A stretch of 64,000 nucleotides of DNA from CAVSJO01 sp963728445 (GCA_963728445.1 CAVSJO010000006.1:992001-1056000); one strand, 5' to 3'; numbered from the stretch's first letter, positions 31,822-41,743 are shown. Translations and numbers: made by a program. The notes: generated from the sequence alone by a model not told the origin.

Positions 31822-34800
31822 ATGCACGCACGCCGCGTTCTTCGCGCTCTCCTCGTCCTTTCCGTCGCAGCCGCCGGAATGGCGCGCGCCAACCTCGCCT
31901 CCGCCCAGTCTCCCGCGAGCTGGGACAGCACGTACTTCGCGGCGCTGAAATGGCGCAACATCGGCCCCGATCGCGGCGGCCGATCGCTGGCGATCGCCGG
32001 CAGCGCGAGCCGACCGGACGAGTACTGGTTCGGGGCCGTCGGCGGCGGCCTGTGGAAGACGACGGACGGGGGCCTGAACTGGAGCCCCGTCACGGACGGG
32101 CAGCTCGGCAGCTCCTCCGTGAGCGCGGTCGGGGTCGCGGAGTCGAACCCCGACGTCGTCTACATCGGCATGGGCGAGACGGAGCTGCGCGGCAACATCA
32201 TGCAGGGCGACGGCGTCTACAGGACCGCGGACGGCGGCAAGACGTGGTCGCACGTGGGGCTGGCGAACACCCAGGCGATCGCCCGTGTGCGCGTGGATCC
32301 GAAGAACCCGGACCGCGTCTTCGTGGCGGCCCTCGGTCATCCCTACGGACCGAACCCCGAGCGCGGCGTCTTCCGGACCCTCGACGGGGGGAAGACGTGG
32401 ACGAGGGTCCTGTTCGAGAGCGACAGCGCGGGCGCCGAGGACCTGGTCATCGACCCGTCCAACCCGAACACGCTCTACGCGTCGACGTGGCAGGTGTACC
32501 GCACGCCCTGGAAGATGTGGGGCGGCGGGCCGCACTCGAAGCTGTTCAAGTCCACGGACGGCGGCGACCACTGGACAGATCTCACGAAGAACCCGGGAAT
32601 GCCGGATCCGCCCATCGGCAAGATCGGGATCACCGTCTCGGCGGCGGACCCGAATCGCCTCTACGCCATCGTCGAGGCGAACGAGGGCGGCGTATTCCGC
32701 AGCGACGACGGCGGGAAGACGTGGGCCCGCACCAACGACGAGCGCAAGATCCGGCAGCGCCACTTCTACTACTCCCGCATCTACGCGGACCCGAAGGACC
32801 CGAACACGGTCTACGCGCTGAACACGTCGCTCTATCGCTCGACCGACGGCGGCAAGACGTTCGACCGTATCCGGGCCGTCCCGCACGGGGACCAGCACGA
32901 CCTCTGGATCGCGCCCAACGATCCCCAGCGGCTGGCCAGCTCCAACGACGGGGGCGGCACCATCTCCACGAACGGCGGCAAGACGTGGACGGAGCAGGAC
33001 TTCCCCACGGCCCAGCTCTACCACATCACGACCACGAGCGACGTCCCCTATCACGTCTGCGGCGCGCAGCAGGACAACTCGACAGTCTGCGTTCCGAGCT
33101 CCGACTGGGACAACATGCAGGCCCGCGGTCCGAACCACGGCTGGTACTACGACGTCGGCGGTGGCGAGAGCGGCTACATCACCCAGTCGCCCACGGATCC
33201 GAACGTGTTCTACGCGGGCAGCCAGGGCGCGCTGCTGACGCGGTACGACCGCTCGAACGGCCAGTTCCGGGACATCCAGCCGAATCCGCGCTTCTTCAGC
33301 GGTGAGCCCGCCTCGGCTCTCCCGGAGCGCTGGCAGTGGACGTTCCCCATCGTCTTCTCGCCCGTCGACTCGACGGCGATGTACACCACCTCCCAGCACG
33401 TGTGGAAGACGACGGACGACGGCCAGACCTGGAAGAAAATCAGTCCCGACCTGACGCTTGCGGACCCGAAGACCCTCGGCATGTCCGGCGGCCTGATCAC
33501 CATGGACATGAACGGGCCGGAGATCTACGGCACGGTCTTCTCCCTGGCACCCAGCTTCTTCGACGCCAACACGATCTGGGCAGGCAGCGACGACGGGCTC
33601 GTCCACGTCACCCGGGACGGCGGCGCGCACTGGACGAACGTGACGCCGAAGGACATGCCGAAGTACACGCGAATCGTCATGATCGACGCTTCGCGCCATG
33701 ATCCCGGCACGGCGTACGTCGCAGGCACGATGTACCAGCTCGACGACCGCCGGCCGTACCTCTGGCGCACCCACGACTACGGCCGGACGTGGACGAAGAT
33801 CGTCAGCGGGATGGCGGACGACGACTTCTCCCGCACGATCCGGGAGGACGTCGTCCGGCCGCACATGCTGTACGCCGGCACGGAGCACGGTGTCTACGTG
33901 TCGTGGGACGACGGCGACCACTGGCAGCCCCTGTCCCTGAACCTGCCGAACACGCAGGTGGCCGACCTGATCGTCGAGGACCACGACCTCGTCGCCGGAA
34001 CGCACGGGCGCTCCATCTACGTCCTCGACGACATCGACCCGCTCCGGCAGCTCGGCGACAGCGTCGCGGTCGCCGACGCGTGGCTCTTCCAGCCCCACGC
34101 CGCGATCCGCGGGCTCGACGACGCCGCGATCTACTACTACCTGAAGCAGCCCGCCGACTCCGTCTCCGTCGCCATCCTGGACGGAGGCGGCGACGTCGTC
34201 CAGCGCTACACCAGCGCGTCGAAGGACACGACCGCCGACGAGGAGGAGGACTATTTCGGCCGTGGCCCGCAGCCGCCGACGGCGAAGGTCGGGCTCAACC
34301 GCTTCGAGTGGGACCTGACGTATCCCGGCGCCGTCGTCTTCGACAGCATGATCATCTGGAGCGCCCGGCCGCAGCGCGGGCCGATGGCGCCTCCGGGGCA
34401 CTACCAGGCGCGGCTTTCCGTGAACGGCACCCAGGTCGCGACCCGCGGATTCGACGTGGTCATGGACCCGCGCCTGAAGGGCGTCACCGCCGCCGACCTG
34501 AAGGCGCAGTTCGACCTGGCCATGAAGATTCGGGACCGGACGAGCGCCGCGGACCAGGCAGTCATCGACGTGCGCGACGTCCGCGGTCAGGTGGACGACC
34601 GCCTGACGTCGCCGAAGGCCTCCTCCTTCCGCAAGGAGGCGACCGCCCTCTCCGACACGATATCCGCCATCGAGCGGAACCTGTACCAGGTGAAGAACCG
34701 CAGCGGGCAGGACCCGCTCAACTTCCCGATCAAGCTCAACAACCGGTTGGCGGCATTGCGGCGGAGCGTCGAAACGGGAGACGCCAAGCCCACCGCTGCG

Positions 34801-34965
34801 GCCTACGAGGTGCTGGACAACCTTTCGGCGAAGCTGAACGTCCAGCTCGACGCGCTGGGCGATGCCGTCGCCGCGATGCTGCCGGCTCTGAACGCGAAGC
34901 TGCGCGCCGCCGGCCTCGCCCCCATCCAGCCGCCGAAGACGCTGCCCGGCCGACCGACGGCATGA
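31822..34965 (+). CDS. Exported sortilin/VPS10-like BNR-repeat protein
   Basis: A 1047-residue secreted or periplasmic protein with a signal peptide (LRALLVLSVAAAGMARA) and likely cleavage after ANLASA, before Gln. Residues ~35-760 are repeated beta-propeller blades with the Asp-box/BNR signature (KTTDGGLNW, RTADGGKTW, RTLDGGKTW, KSTDGGDHW, RSDDGGKTW), as in the VPS10/sortilin-N and plant photosystem II assembly-factor-like families. The C-terminal ~250 residues are a separate domain (NRFEWDLTYPGAVVF, then GPMAPPGHYQARLSV) ending in helices. Proteins of this layout are often annotated as glycosyl hydrolase or peptidase-associated; the true function is unknown. It has its own promoter, and the Rieske/FAD gene follows after 6 bp. 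Confidence 0.88.
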   Translation: MHARRVLRALLVLSVAAAGMARANLASAQSPASWDSTYFAALKWRNIGPDRGGRSLAIAGSASRPDEYWFGAVGGGLWKTTDGGLNWSPVTDGQLGSSSVSAVGVAESNPDVVYIGMGETELRGNIMQGDGVYRTADGGKTWSHVGLANTQAIARVRVDPKNPDRVFVAALGHPYGPNPERGVFRTLDGGKTWTRVLFESDSAGAEDLVIDPSNPNTLYASTWQVYRTPWKMWGGGPHSKLFKSTDGGDHWTDLTKNPGMPDPPIGKIGITVSAADPNRLYAIVEANEGGVFRSDDGGKTWARTNDERKIRQRHFYYSRIYADPKDPNTVYALNTSLYRSTDGGKTFDRIRAVPHGDQHDLWIAPNDPQRLASSNDGGGTISTNGGKTWTEQDFPTAQLYHITTTSDVPYHVCGAQQDNSTVCVPSSDWDNMQARGPNHGWYYDVGGGESGYITQSPTDPNVFYAGSQGALLTRYDRSNGQFRDIQPNPRFFSGEPASALPERWQWTFPIVFSPVDSTAMYTTSQHVWKTTDDGQTWKKISPDLTLADPKTLGMSGGLITMDMNGPEIYGTVFSLAPSFFDANTIWAGSDDGLVHVTRDGGAHWTNVTPKDMPKYTRIVMIDASRHDPGTAYVAGTMYQLDDRRPYLWRTHDYGRTWTKIVSGMADDDFSRTIREDVVRPHMLYAGTEHGVYVSWDDGDHWQPLSLNLPNTQVADLIVEDHDLVAGTHGRSIYVLDDIDPLRQLGDSVAVADAWLFQPHAAIRGLDDAAIYYYLKQPADSVSVAILDGGGDVVQRYTSASKDTTADEEEDYFGRGPQPPTAKVGLNRFEWDLTYPGAVVFDSMIIWSARPQRGPMAPPGHYQARLSVNGTQVATRGFDVVMDPRLKGVTAADLKAQFDLAMKIRDRTSAADQAVIDVRDVRGQVDDRLTSPKASSFRKEATALSDTISAIERNLYQVKNRSGQDPLNFPIKLNNRLAALRRSVETGDAKPTAAAYEVLDNLSAKLNVQLDALGDAVAAMLPALNAKLRAAGLAPIQPPKTLPGRPTA

Positions 34966-34971
34966 GGTGAC

Positions 34972-36528
34972 ATGAGCGATTCCAAGGGAGCACCCGAAGG
35001 CCCCGACCTGCGTGAGGGGGTCGCGGCGGAGGACGTACGGGAGGACGCCTGCGTCCGGGGCCACGTGGACGGAGAGGCCGCCCTGCTGGTCCGGCTGGGG
35101 GACGAGCTGTTCTGCGTGGGCGCCACCTGCACCCACTACGGCGGCCCGCTGGCGGAGGGGCTCGTCGTGGGCGACACCATCCGCTGTCCCTGGCACCACG
35201 CCTGCTTCTCCCTGCGCACCGGCGCCATGCTCCGGCCGCCGGCGCTCGATCCGCTGCCCCGCTGGAGCGTCGTCGTCGCGGACGGCGTCGCCCGGGCGGG
35301 GGAGAAGCTGGAGCCCGCGGACGTCGACTCGGGCGACGTCGCCGATCCCGGCGCCGATCGTGGGGATGCTCTGTCGTCCGTCGTCATCGTCGGCGGGGGC
35401 GCGGCGGGAGCGAGCGCCGCGCTCGGGCTGCGGGAGGCGGGTTACGCCGGACCCATCACGATCGTGTCCGACGACGTCGATCCTCCCTACGACCGGCCGA
35501 ACGCTTCCAAGGACTACCTTGCGGGTACCGCCGAGGAGGCGTGGATGCCGCTGCGCGGGGACGACGGGTGGGCCGCGCACGACGTCGAGCTGCGCCTGGA
35601 CACCCGCGTCGTGAGGCTCGACTCGGACGCCCATCGTCTCACCCTCGAGGGCGGCGAGAGCCTCGACTACGGCGCCCTGCTGGTCGCCACGGGCGCCGAG
35701 CCGATCCGGCTGAAGGACGCGGGACCGGCCGGCGACCGCATACACTACCTGCGGAGCTGGGCGGACAGCCGCCGGATCATCGACGCGGCCCGCGATGCGC
35801 GGAGCGCAGTCGTCGTCGGCGCCAGCTTCATCGGTCTCGAAGTGGCGGCGTCATTGAGGGCCCGGGACCTGAAGGTGTACGTGGTCGCCCCCGAGGAGGT
35901 GCCCCTGGGCCGGGTCCTGGGCGACGAGCTGGGTGGCTACGTGAAACGGCTGCACGAGAAGAAGGGCGTCCGCTTCCATCTCGGCCACACCGTGGCGTCG
36001 GTGGAGGAGGACGCCGTCGTGCTGGACGACGGTCGGCGCATCGAGTGCGACCTGGTCGTCGCAGGGATCGGCGTCCGGCCTCGCGTCGCGCTGCTGGAGG
36101 AGGCAGGCGCGGAAGTGGACGGCGGCGTCGTCGTGGACGCGCGGTTGCGGACGACGCTCCCGGACGTGTGGGCCGCCGGAGACATCGCCGCATGGCCCGA
36201 CCCGCACACGGGCGAGCGGATCCGGGTCGAGCACTGGGTAGTGGCGGAGCGGCAGGGAAGGGCGGCGGCCCGGAGCATACTGGGCTCGGACGAGCCGTTC
36301 GACGCCGTCCCGTTCTTCTGGAGCCAGCACTACGACGTGTCCATCAACTATGTCGGACACGCCGGGGACTGGGACGTCGCCGACCTCGATGGGGATCCCG
36401 ACGAGAACGACTGCACAGTCCGCTATCGCCGCGCCGGACGGGTGCTCGCCGTCGCCTCGATCTTCCGTGACGTCGAGAGCCTCGAGGCGGAGGTGGCGCT
36501 GGAGGGCGCCCGGGCGAAAGGGACCTGA
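34972..36528 (+). CDS. Rieske-domain FAD/NAD(P)-dependent oxidoreductase
   Basis: A 518-residue cytoplasmic flavoprotein. Residues ~15-105 form a Rieske [2Fe-2S] domain with ligands Cys53-x-His55 and Cys72-x-x-His75, separated by the usual 16 residues. It is followed by a pyridine-nucleotide-disulfide reductase fold: FAD loop VIVGGGAAGASAALGL, DRPNASKDYLAG, NAD loop AVVVGASFIGLEVAASL and the second FAD motif DVWAAGDIAAW. A C-terminal reductase domain ends the protein (FFWSQHYDVSINYVG). The order matches Rieske-containing apoptosis-inducing-factor-like (AIFL) and ferredoxin reductase proteins. The electron acceptor is unknown. It is close-coupled to the sortilin-like gene, although no functional link is evident. 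Confidence 0.92.
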   Translation: MSDSKGAPEGPDLREGVAAEDVREDACVRGHVDGEAALLVRLGDELFCVGATCTHYGGPLAEGLVVGDTIRCPWHHACFSLRTGAMLRPPALDPLPRWSVVVADGVARAGEKLEPADVDSGDVADPGADRGDALSSVVIVGGGAAGASAALGLREAGYAGPITIVSDDVDPPYDRPNASKDYLAGTAEEAWMPLRGDDGWAAHDVELRLDTRVVRLDSDAHRLTLEGGESLDYGALLVATGAEPIRLKDAGPAGDRIHYLRSWADSRRIIDAARDARSAVVVGASFIGLEVAASLRARDLKVYVVAPEEVPLGRVLGDELGGYVKRLHEKKGVRFHLGHTVASVEEDAVVLDDGRRIECDLVVAGIGVRPRVALLEEAGAEVDGGVVVDARLRTTLPDVWAAGDIAAWPDPHTGERIRVEHWVVAERQGRAAARSILGSDEPFDAVPFFWSQHYDVSINYVGHAGDWDVADLDGDPDENDCTVRYRRAGRVLAVASIFRDVESLEAEVALEGARAKGT

Positions 36529-36568
36529 CCGGGCTACCCGGCGAACCGGAGCTGACCGGGCCACCCGG
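36525..36568. repeat. Two-copy direct repeat at a convergent gene junction
   Basis: CTGACCGGGC(T/C)ACCCGG occurs at 36525-36541 and 36552-36568. The first copy contains the TGA stop of the oxidoreductase gene. Internal CCGGG/CCCGG pairing allows a small hairpin in each copy. Confidence 0.5.
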
Positions 36569-36620
36569 GCGGGTCACCCTCCGTGGGCCAGCGTCCGTCG
36601 CTGCAAGGGGCTGTTGCCGA

Positions 36621-37574
36621 TCAGGCGCTGGCCCGTTCCCGCGCACCTTCCACGGGCGTGAGCCAGCCGCGCGCGTCCTCGATCCGCCCGTGCACGATGT
36701 CCATGAAGCGACGCTGGAGCTTGAGCGTGACGGGCCCGGCGCGGCCGCTGCCGACCTCGATCCGGTCCACGCTCCGGATGGGCGTGACCTCGGCGGCCGT
36801 GCCCGTGAAGAACAGCTCGTCCGCGCTATACAGCGTCTCCCGCGGAACCGGCTGCTCACGGGTGGGGATGCCCAGGTCCTCCGCGATGGTGATGATCGCG
36901 TTCCGCGTGATTCCGTTCAGGGAGCTGCCGTCCAGGACGGGCGTGATCAGGACGCCGTCACGCACGAGGAAGAGGTTCTGACCGCTCCCCTCGCTCACCA
37001 GGCCGCTCGGACTCACGGCGATCCCCTCGGCGTACCCGTTCGCCGCCGCCTCCATTTTGATGAGCTGCGCGTTCACGTAGTGGCCGGCCGCCTTCGCGGC
37101 GACGGGGAAGGTGTTCGGGTGTGCCCGCTGCCAGCTCGAGACGCACACGTCCACGCCCTTCTCCAGTGCTCCCTCCCCCAGGTACGTGCCCCATGGCCAG
37201 CAGGCGATCCAGGTCTCGACCGGGCTGTCCGTCGGGTTGAGCCCCGCGGATCCGTACCCCCACATCACCATCGGCCGGATGTAGCACTCGGCGAGACCGT
37301 TCCGCGCGACGAGGTCCAGGATGGCGCCCGCCAGATCCGCCTCGGAATGCGGCGGCAGCATGCGGTACGTCCGGCACGAGTCCATGAGTCGACGCAGGTG
37401 CGCGTCGAGGCGGAAGATCGCGGGTCCGCTTTCCGTCTCGTAGGCGCGGATCCCCTCGAAGATGGACGAGCCGAACTGGACGGCGAGGCTGAGGACGTGG
37501 ACCCGGGCCTCGGCCCAGGGAACCAGTTCTCCGTCCTTCCAGATCCATTCGGAGCCGACGAGCTTGCTGGACAT
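36621..37574 (-). CDS. ilvE: Branched-chain-amino-acid aminotransferase
   Basis: A fold-type IV PLP enzyme of 317 residues that interconverts valine, leucine and isoleucine with their 2-oxo acids. Start ATG 37574 (MSSKLVGSEWIWKDGELVPW) fits the family. Conserved blocks are SLAVQFGSSIFEGIRAY, YIRPMVMWGYG, PNTFPVAAKAAGHYVNAQL with catalytic Lys161, GIAVSPSGLVSEGSGQNLFLV, NGITRNAI and LFFTGTAAEVTPIRSVD. The length and these motifs agree with E. coli IlvE. An atypical SDR gene lies upstream in the same direction (103-bp gap containing palindromes). Confidence 0.95.
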   Translation of the reverse strand: MSSKLVGSEWIWKDGELVPWAEARVHVLSLAVQFGSSIFEGIRAYETESGPAIFRLDAHLRRLMDSCRTYRMLPPHSEADLAGAILDLVARNGLAECYIRPMVMWGYGSAGLNPTDSPVETWIACWPWGTYLGEGALEKGVDVCVSSWQRAHPNTFPVAAKAAGHYVNAQLIKMEAAANGYAEGIAVSPSGLVSEGSGQNLFLVRDGVLITPVLDGSSLNGITRNAIITIAEDLGIPTREQPVPRETLYSADELFFTGTAAEVTPIRSVDRIEVGSGRAGPVTLKLQRRFMDIVHGRIEDARGWLTPVEGARERASA

Positions 37575-37677
37575 CGTCCGATTCGGGTGAGAGGGGACTG
37601 CTCCGCGGCCGCCGCGGGTTTTCCCGCCAGGCCGCGCCGGTTTTCGGCCGCCGCGCCGGTCGTCGGTCGCCGTGCCG

Positions 37678-38469
37678 CTAGTACAGCGAGCGGATCCAGC
37701 CGCCGTCGACGGGAATGGACCCGGCCGTGATGTAGCTCGCGCGCTCCGAGCAGAGGAAGGCGACGAGGGCGGCGAGCTCCTCGGGCTCGCCCAGCCGGCG
37801 CATGGGGATCTCCGACTCCCAGCGCGCCCACTCCTCGTCCGTGCTGGTCCCGTGCGCGGCGGCATTCGCATCGGCCAGGTCGACCAGACGCTCCGTGCGC
37901 GTGTAGCCCGGCAGCACGCAGTTCACGGTGATCCCGTCGGTCGCAACCTCGTTCGCCAGCGTTCGCGAGAATCCCGTCACCGCGGCCCGCAGGCTGTTCG
38001 ACAGGATGAGGTTCTCCACCGGCTGCTTCACGGTGATGGACGTGACGTTCACGATGCGGCCCCAGCCGCGCTCGCGCATCCCCGGCAGCACGTGCCGCGA
38101 CATGCCGACCGCGCTGTCCAGGAGCAGGTGGGTCGCCCGCTCCCACGCGGACGCGTCGTGACTCTCGAACGGCCCGGCGGGCGGGCCGCCGGTGTTGTTC
38201 ACGAGGATGTCCACGCGCCCGAAGGCGTCGATGGCGCCCTCGAAGACCGTGCTGCGGCCCTCTTCCGCGGCGAGGTCCGCTGCGACGATCCCGACGCGAC
38301 GGCCGCTCGCGTCCGCGATCTCCGAGGCAGCCTCCCGGAGCGCGTCTTCGCCCCGGGCCGTCAGCACGAGATCCACACCCTCCGCCGCCAGCGCCTCGGC
38401 GATCGCCCGTCCGAGACCGCGGCTGGAGCCCCCGACGATCGCGATTCTGCCTTCGAGTCCAAGATCCAT
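37678..38469 (-). CDS. SDR-family protein lacking the canonical Tyr/Lys
   Basis: A 263-residue Rossmann protein from ATG 38469. The nucleotide loop is GGSSRGLGRAIAEAL, the structural NNTGGPP replaces NNAG, and VNVTSIT supplies the catalytic Ser. The YxxxK position reads S-N-S-L-R (LSNSLRAAVTG), so the usual Tyr and Lys are absent. VLPGYTRTERL and GGWIRSLY end the fold. The subgroup of 3-oxoacyl-ACP-reductase-like SDRs with imperfect catalytic tetrads has this pattern. The reaction is therefore uncertain: either catalysis uses other residues or the protein only binds a nucleotide. Confidence 0.85.
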   Translation of the reverse strand: MDLGLEGRIAIVGGSSRGLGRAIAEALAAEGVDLVLTARGEDALREAASEIADASGRRVGIVAADLAAEEGRSTVFEGAIDAFGRVDILVNNTGGPPAGPFESHDASAWERATHLLLDSAVGMSRHVLPGMRERGWGRIVNVTSITVKQPVENLILSNSLRAAVTGFSRTLANEVATDGITVNCVLPGYTRTERLVDLADANAAAHGTSTDEEWARWESEIPMRRLGEPEELAALVAFLCSERASYITAGSIPVDGGWIRSLY

Positions 38470-38561
38470 GAAGGTAGAGTAGCGGGCTCGTGGAGGTCCG
38501 GCAAAGGACGCCGGACCTTCGCGGCAAAGGACGCGGGCGCACACCGCCGTCCTGCCGAGCG

Positions 38562-38590
38562 TTGCCGCCCCCGACACTCTGCCATAGCTT
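38562..38590 (+). promoter_or_regulatory. Probable promoter of the S9 peptidase gene
   Basis: TTGCCG at 38562-38567, a 17-bp spacer and TAGCTT at 38585-38590, about 55 bp before the start codon. Box spacing and the TAGYTT -10 agree with the promoter at 31718. Confidence 0.45.
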
Positions 38591-38644
38591 CACCCCGCCA
38601 TCCGACGCTCCTCCCGCGTCGCCCTTTCGACAGGAAATGCGATA

Positions 38645-41131
38645 ATGCGCAGACTCTCCGGACGCGCGCGCTCGCGCGTCGCCCCCCAGGCCCGAACCCC
38701 GCTTCTCGCGCTCCCTGCGCCGGCCACGCTCCTCGTGCTGCTCCTTGCCGCGGGGCTTCCCGCGGCGGCGGGTGCACAGGAGCCCTACCGCCTGCCGCCC
38801 GCGGAGATCGTGAAGATCATGGACGCGCCGCCGCTCCCGAGCGCACTCGTGAGCCCGGACAACTCGGCCATCCTGCTGGTGGAGCGGCCGAGCATGCCTT
38901 CCGTCGCGGAGGTCGGGCAGCCGATGCTGCGACTCGCGGGCTACCGCATCAACCCACGGACGAACGGGTCTGCGCGCACGAACGGGGACATCGACGGGCT
39001 GAAGGTCGAAACGGTCCCGGACGGGACGGAGCATCGCATCCAGGTGCCCGACGGGTCGACGCTGGGCTCACCGGAATGGTCGCCCGACGGAAAGGCGATC
39101 GCGTTCACCCGCACCACGGCCGACGCGGTCGAGCTGTGGGTGGCCGACCCGCGCACCGGAGCGGCACGCCGGCTCACCGACGCGCCGCTGAACGCCGTCG
39201 CCGGGGACCCATGCGTGTGGACGCCGGATTCGGCGGCCCTGATCTGCCGGTTCGTGGTCGACGGCCGGGGTGCGCCCCCGTCGGCGCCGCACGTCCCGGC
39301 TGGACCCACTATCGAGCAGTCCCTCGGGGACGCTGCGCCGGTGCCCACCTATGAGGACCTGCTCACGGACGCCCACGACGAGGCGCTCTTCGACTACTAC
39401 TTCACCTCGCGCCTCGCCCGCGTGGACGTGGCGACCGGCGCCCGCACGCCGATCGGGGAGCCTGGCGTGCTGGACGACGTGGCGCCGTCCCCCGACGGGC
39501 GCTTCCTCCTCGTGACCCGCACCGTGCGGCCCTACTCCTACCACGTTCCCGAGCGCGAATTCCCCAAGGAGATCGAAGTCTGGGCCGCGACGGGGGAGAG
39601 GGTCCGCACCATCGCGTCCCTGCCCCTGTCCGAGATCCCGTGGGGGATGGTGCGGACGGGTCCCCGAAGCATCGACTGGAGGCCCTCCGGCGCTACGCTG
39701 GTCTGGCCGGAGGCCGTCGACGGCGGCGATCCGTCGAAGCCGGCGGACTACCGGGACCACGTCGTCCAGCTCGCGGCGCCGTTCACGGGCGAGCCGGTGG
39801 AGCTGATCCGGACGCCCGAGCGCGTCTCGTCCATCGTCTGGGCCGGCGACGACCTGGCCCTCGTGAGCCAGTACGACAGGAAGAAGGCCTGGACGCGCAC
39901 CTGGCTCGTGGACGCGGACCACCCGGAGGCGGCGGCGCGCCTGATCCCGGCCTTCGATCGCAGCTCGGAGGCGAGATACGGGGATCCCGGACGTCCGGTC
40001 CTGAAGCCTGGGACCGGCGGGTATCGGGGCGGCGAGGCCGTCCGGCGGGGTAACGCCATCTTCCTGGCAGGCGACGGCGCGAGCCCCGAAGGCGAGCGGC
40101 CCTTCCTCGACCGGCTGGACCTGAAGACGTTCAGGACCCGGCGCGTGTGGCGGAGCGGCGCGGATCGATATGAGAGCGTCGTCGCCCTGCTGGGCGACGA
40201 CGGCGCCCGCATGCTCACGCGGCGGGAATCGGCCTCGGAGCCGCCGAACTATTTCGTTCGCAGCGGCGGCCGCACGACGGCGCTCACCCACTTCGAGGAC
40301 CCGGCACCACGCTTCACCCGGGGCGTGAAGAAGCAGCTCGTGGTGTACCGCCGTTCGGACGGGCTGCCCCTCAACGGCATGCTCTATCTGCCGCCCGACT
40401 ACACCCCGGGCACGCCCCTCCCGACCATCCTGTGGGCCTACCCGCGGGAGTTCGTTTCCGCCGACGCGGCGGGCCAGGTGTCCGCGTCCACCAACCGGTT
40501 CACCCTGCCCCAGGGCGCCGGCCGCATGCACCTGCTCCTTGCCCTCCAGGGCTACGCCGTCTTCGACGGGCCGAGCATGCCGATCCTCGGTGGGGACACC
40601 GCGAACAACCACTACGTCGACCAGCTCGTGGACGACGCCAGGGCCGCCATCGACAAGCTCGCGGAGATGGGCGTCACCGACCCCGACCGCGTCGGCGTCG
40701 GCGGCCACAGCTACGGCGCGTTCATGACCGCGAACCTGCTCACGCACTCGAAGCTGTTTCGCGCCGGCGTCGCCGAGAGCGGCGCGTACAACCGCACGCT
40801 CACTCCCTTCGGGTTCCAGAACGAGCGCCGCTTCTACTGGCAGATCCCCGACATCTACGACGCGATGTCGCCCTTCCAGAATGCCGATTCGCTGAGCGGC
40901 GCCATCCTCCTCACGCATGGCATGAACGACGACAACTCGGGCACCTTCCCCATCCAGTCGGAGCGCTACTACGCCGCGCTGAAGGGGCTCGGCAAGACGG
41001 TCCGATTCGTCTACCTGCCGTTCGAGGCTCACGGCTATCGCGGCCGGGAGAACGTCCTGGACGTCTTCGCCGAGGAGCTGGCGTGGTTCGACCGCTACGT
41101 GAAGGCGGCCTCGAGCGCCGTGATGCAGTAG
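38645..41131 (+). CDS. S9 prolyl-oligopeptidase-family exported peptidase
   Basis: An 828-residue periplasmic serine peptidase. A long N-terminal signal peptide has the core ATLLVLLLAAGLPAAAGA with cleavage before QEPYRLPP. A beta-propeller occupies residues ~55-520 (DGSTLGSPEWSPDGKAIAF and DDVAPSPDGRFLLV are blade motifs). The alpha/beta-hydrolase domain follows: LPTILWAYPREF, catalytic Ser689 in GGHSYGAFM, Asp762 in HGMNDDNSGTFP and His796 in FEAHGY. The propeller order and NSGTFP loop are like the glutamyl-endopeptidase branch of S9. It likely degrades imported oligopeptides, together with the M1 enzymes of the window. Transcribed alone from a promoter about 55 bp upstream. Confidence 0.92.
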   Translation: MRRLSGRARSRVAPQARTPLLALPAPATLLVLLLAAGLPAAAGAQEPYRLPPAEIVKIMDAPPLPSALVSPDNSAILLVERPSMPSVAEVGQPMLRLAGYRINPRTNGSARTNGDIDGLKVETVPDGTEHRIQVPDGSTLGSPEWSPDGKAIAFTRTTADAVELWVADPRTGAARRLTDAPLNAVAGDPCVWTPDSAALICRFVVDGRGAPPSAPHVPAGPTIEQSLGDAAPVPTYEDLLTDAHDEALFDYYFTSRLARVDVATGARTPIGEPGVLDDVAPSPDGRFLLVTRTVRPYSYHVPEREFPKEIEVWAATGERVRTIASLPLSEIPWGMVRTGPRSIDWRPSGATLVWPEAVDGGDPSKPADYRDHVVQLAAPFTGEPVELIRTPERVSSIVWAGDDLALVSQYDRKKAWTRTWLVDADHPEAAARLIPAFDRSSEARYGDPGRPVLKPGTGGYRGGEAVRRGNAIFLAGDGASPEGERPFLDRLDLKTFRTRRVWRSGADRYESVVALLGDDGARMLTRRESASEPPNYFVRSGGRTTALTHFEDPAPRFTRGVKKQLVVYRRSDGLPLNGMLYLPPDYTPGTPLPTILWAYPREFVSADAAGQVSASTNRFTLPQGAGRMHLLLALQGYAVFDGPSMPILGGDTANNHYVDQLVDDARAAIDKLAEMGVTDPDRVGVGGHSYGAFMTANLLTHSKLFRAGVAESGAYNRTLTPFGFQNERRFYWQIPDIYDAMSPFQNADSLSGAILLTHGMNDDNSGTFPIQSERYYAALKGLGKTVRFVYLPFEAHGYRGRENVLDVFAEELAWFDRYVKAASSAVMQ

Positions 41132-41140
41132 CGTCCGAGG

Positions 41141-41521
41141 CTACCCCTCGTCGTGGAAGTACGTGTCCGTCCGGTCCAGCCAGTCCTGGCGCGGCGGGGA
41201 GAACACGTCCACGTCCAGCGTGTCCTCCAGCGCCTCCGCCCTGTGCGGCACGTTCGACGGGATGTGCAGCACCTCCCCCGCACGCACCACCACCTCCTCC
41301 GCGCCGTCCTCCCCCAGCCAGAACCGCAGCGCCCCTTCCAGGATGTAGGTGAGCTGCTCGTTCTCGTGGGCGTGCTTCGGGACGACGCAGCCCTTGTCGA
41401 GGTAGACGTGCGCCAGCATCATCCGCTCCCCGGTGATCAGCCGACGATGCAGTGAATCGGTAACCTTCTCCCGCGGCATGTCGTCCCACCGGAAATGCCG
41501 CACCTTCGCGCCCTCGCCCAT
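41141..41521 (-). CDS. Single-domain cupin protein
   Basis: A 126-residue cupin. The first cupin box is PKHAHENEQLTYILEG with metal-binding His50, His52 and Gln56 (Glu in many relatives). The second is LHIPSNVPHRAEAL with His92. Small cupins like this bind Fe or Mn and act as isomerases, dioxygenases or sensors, but nothing here fixes the substrate. Ten bases separate its stop from that of the S9 peptidase; it is divergent from the beta-barrel gene. Start ATG 41521. Confidence 0.85.
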   Translation of the reverse strand: MGEGAKVRHFRWDDMPREKVTDSLHRRLITGERMMLAHVYLDKGCVVPKHAHENEQLTYILEGALRFWLGEDGAEEVVVRAGEVLHIPSNVPHRAEALEDTLDVDVFSPPRQDWLDRTDTYFHDEG

Positions 41522-41743
41522 GGAGCCGTCCTCGGTAGAATCGGGGATTTCCGCGTCAGAACGCCAATTGAGGCACGTTTTGACGCTCCCGCAAGCCGGA
41601 ACGGTCCGTCGTTTGCACCAAGGACTCTTCCACGGCCGACATCCTGTAGTGTAAAGCTTTGATAGACCATGACTTGGCCGTGCCTCTGGCCCGAGCCCCC
41701 GAACGGGGACCGGACCGATTCGACACGCAAACGGAGTGACACC

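Noticed and set aside
31768..35745. A 1325-codon antisense frame across the sortilin-like and Rieske/FAD genes
   Set aside because: Spans two real genes on the other strand, has low-complexity composition and no recognisable motif.
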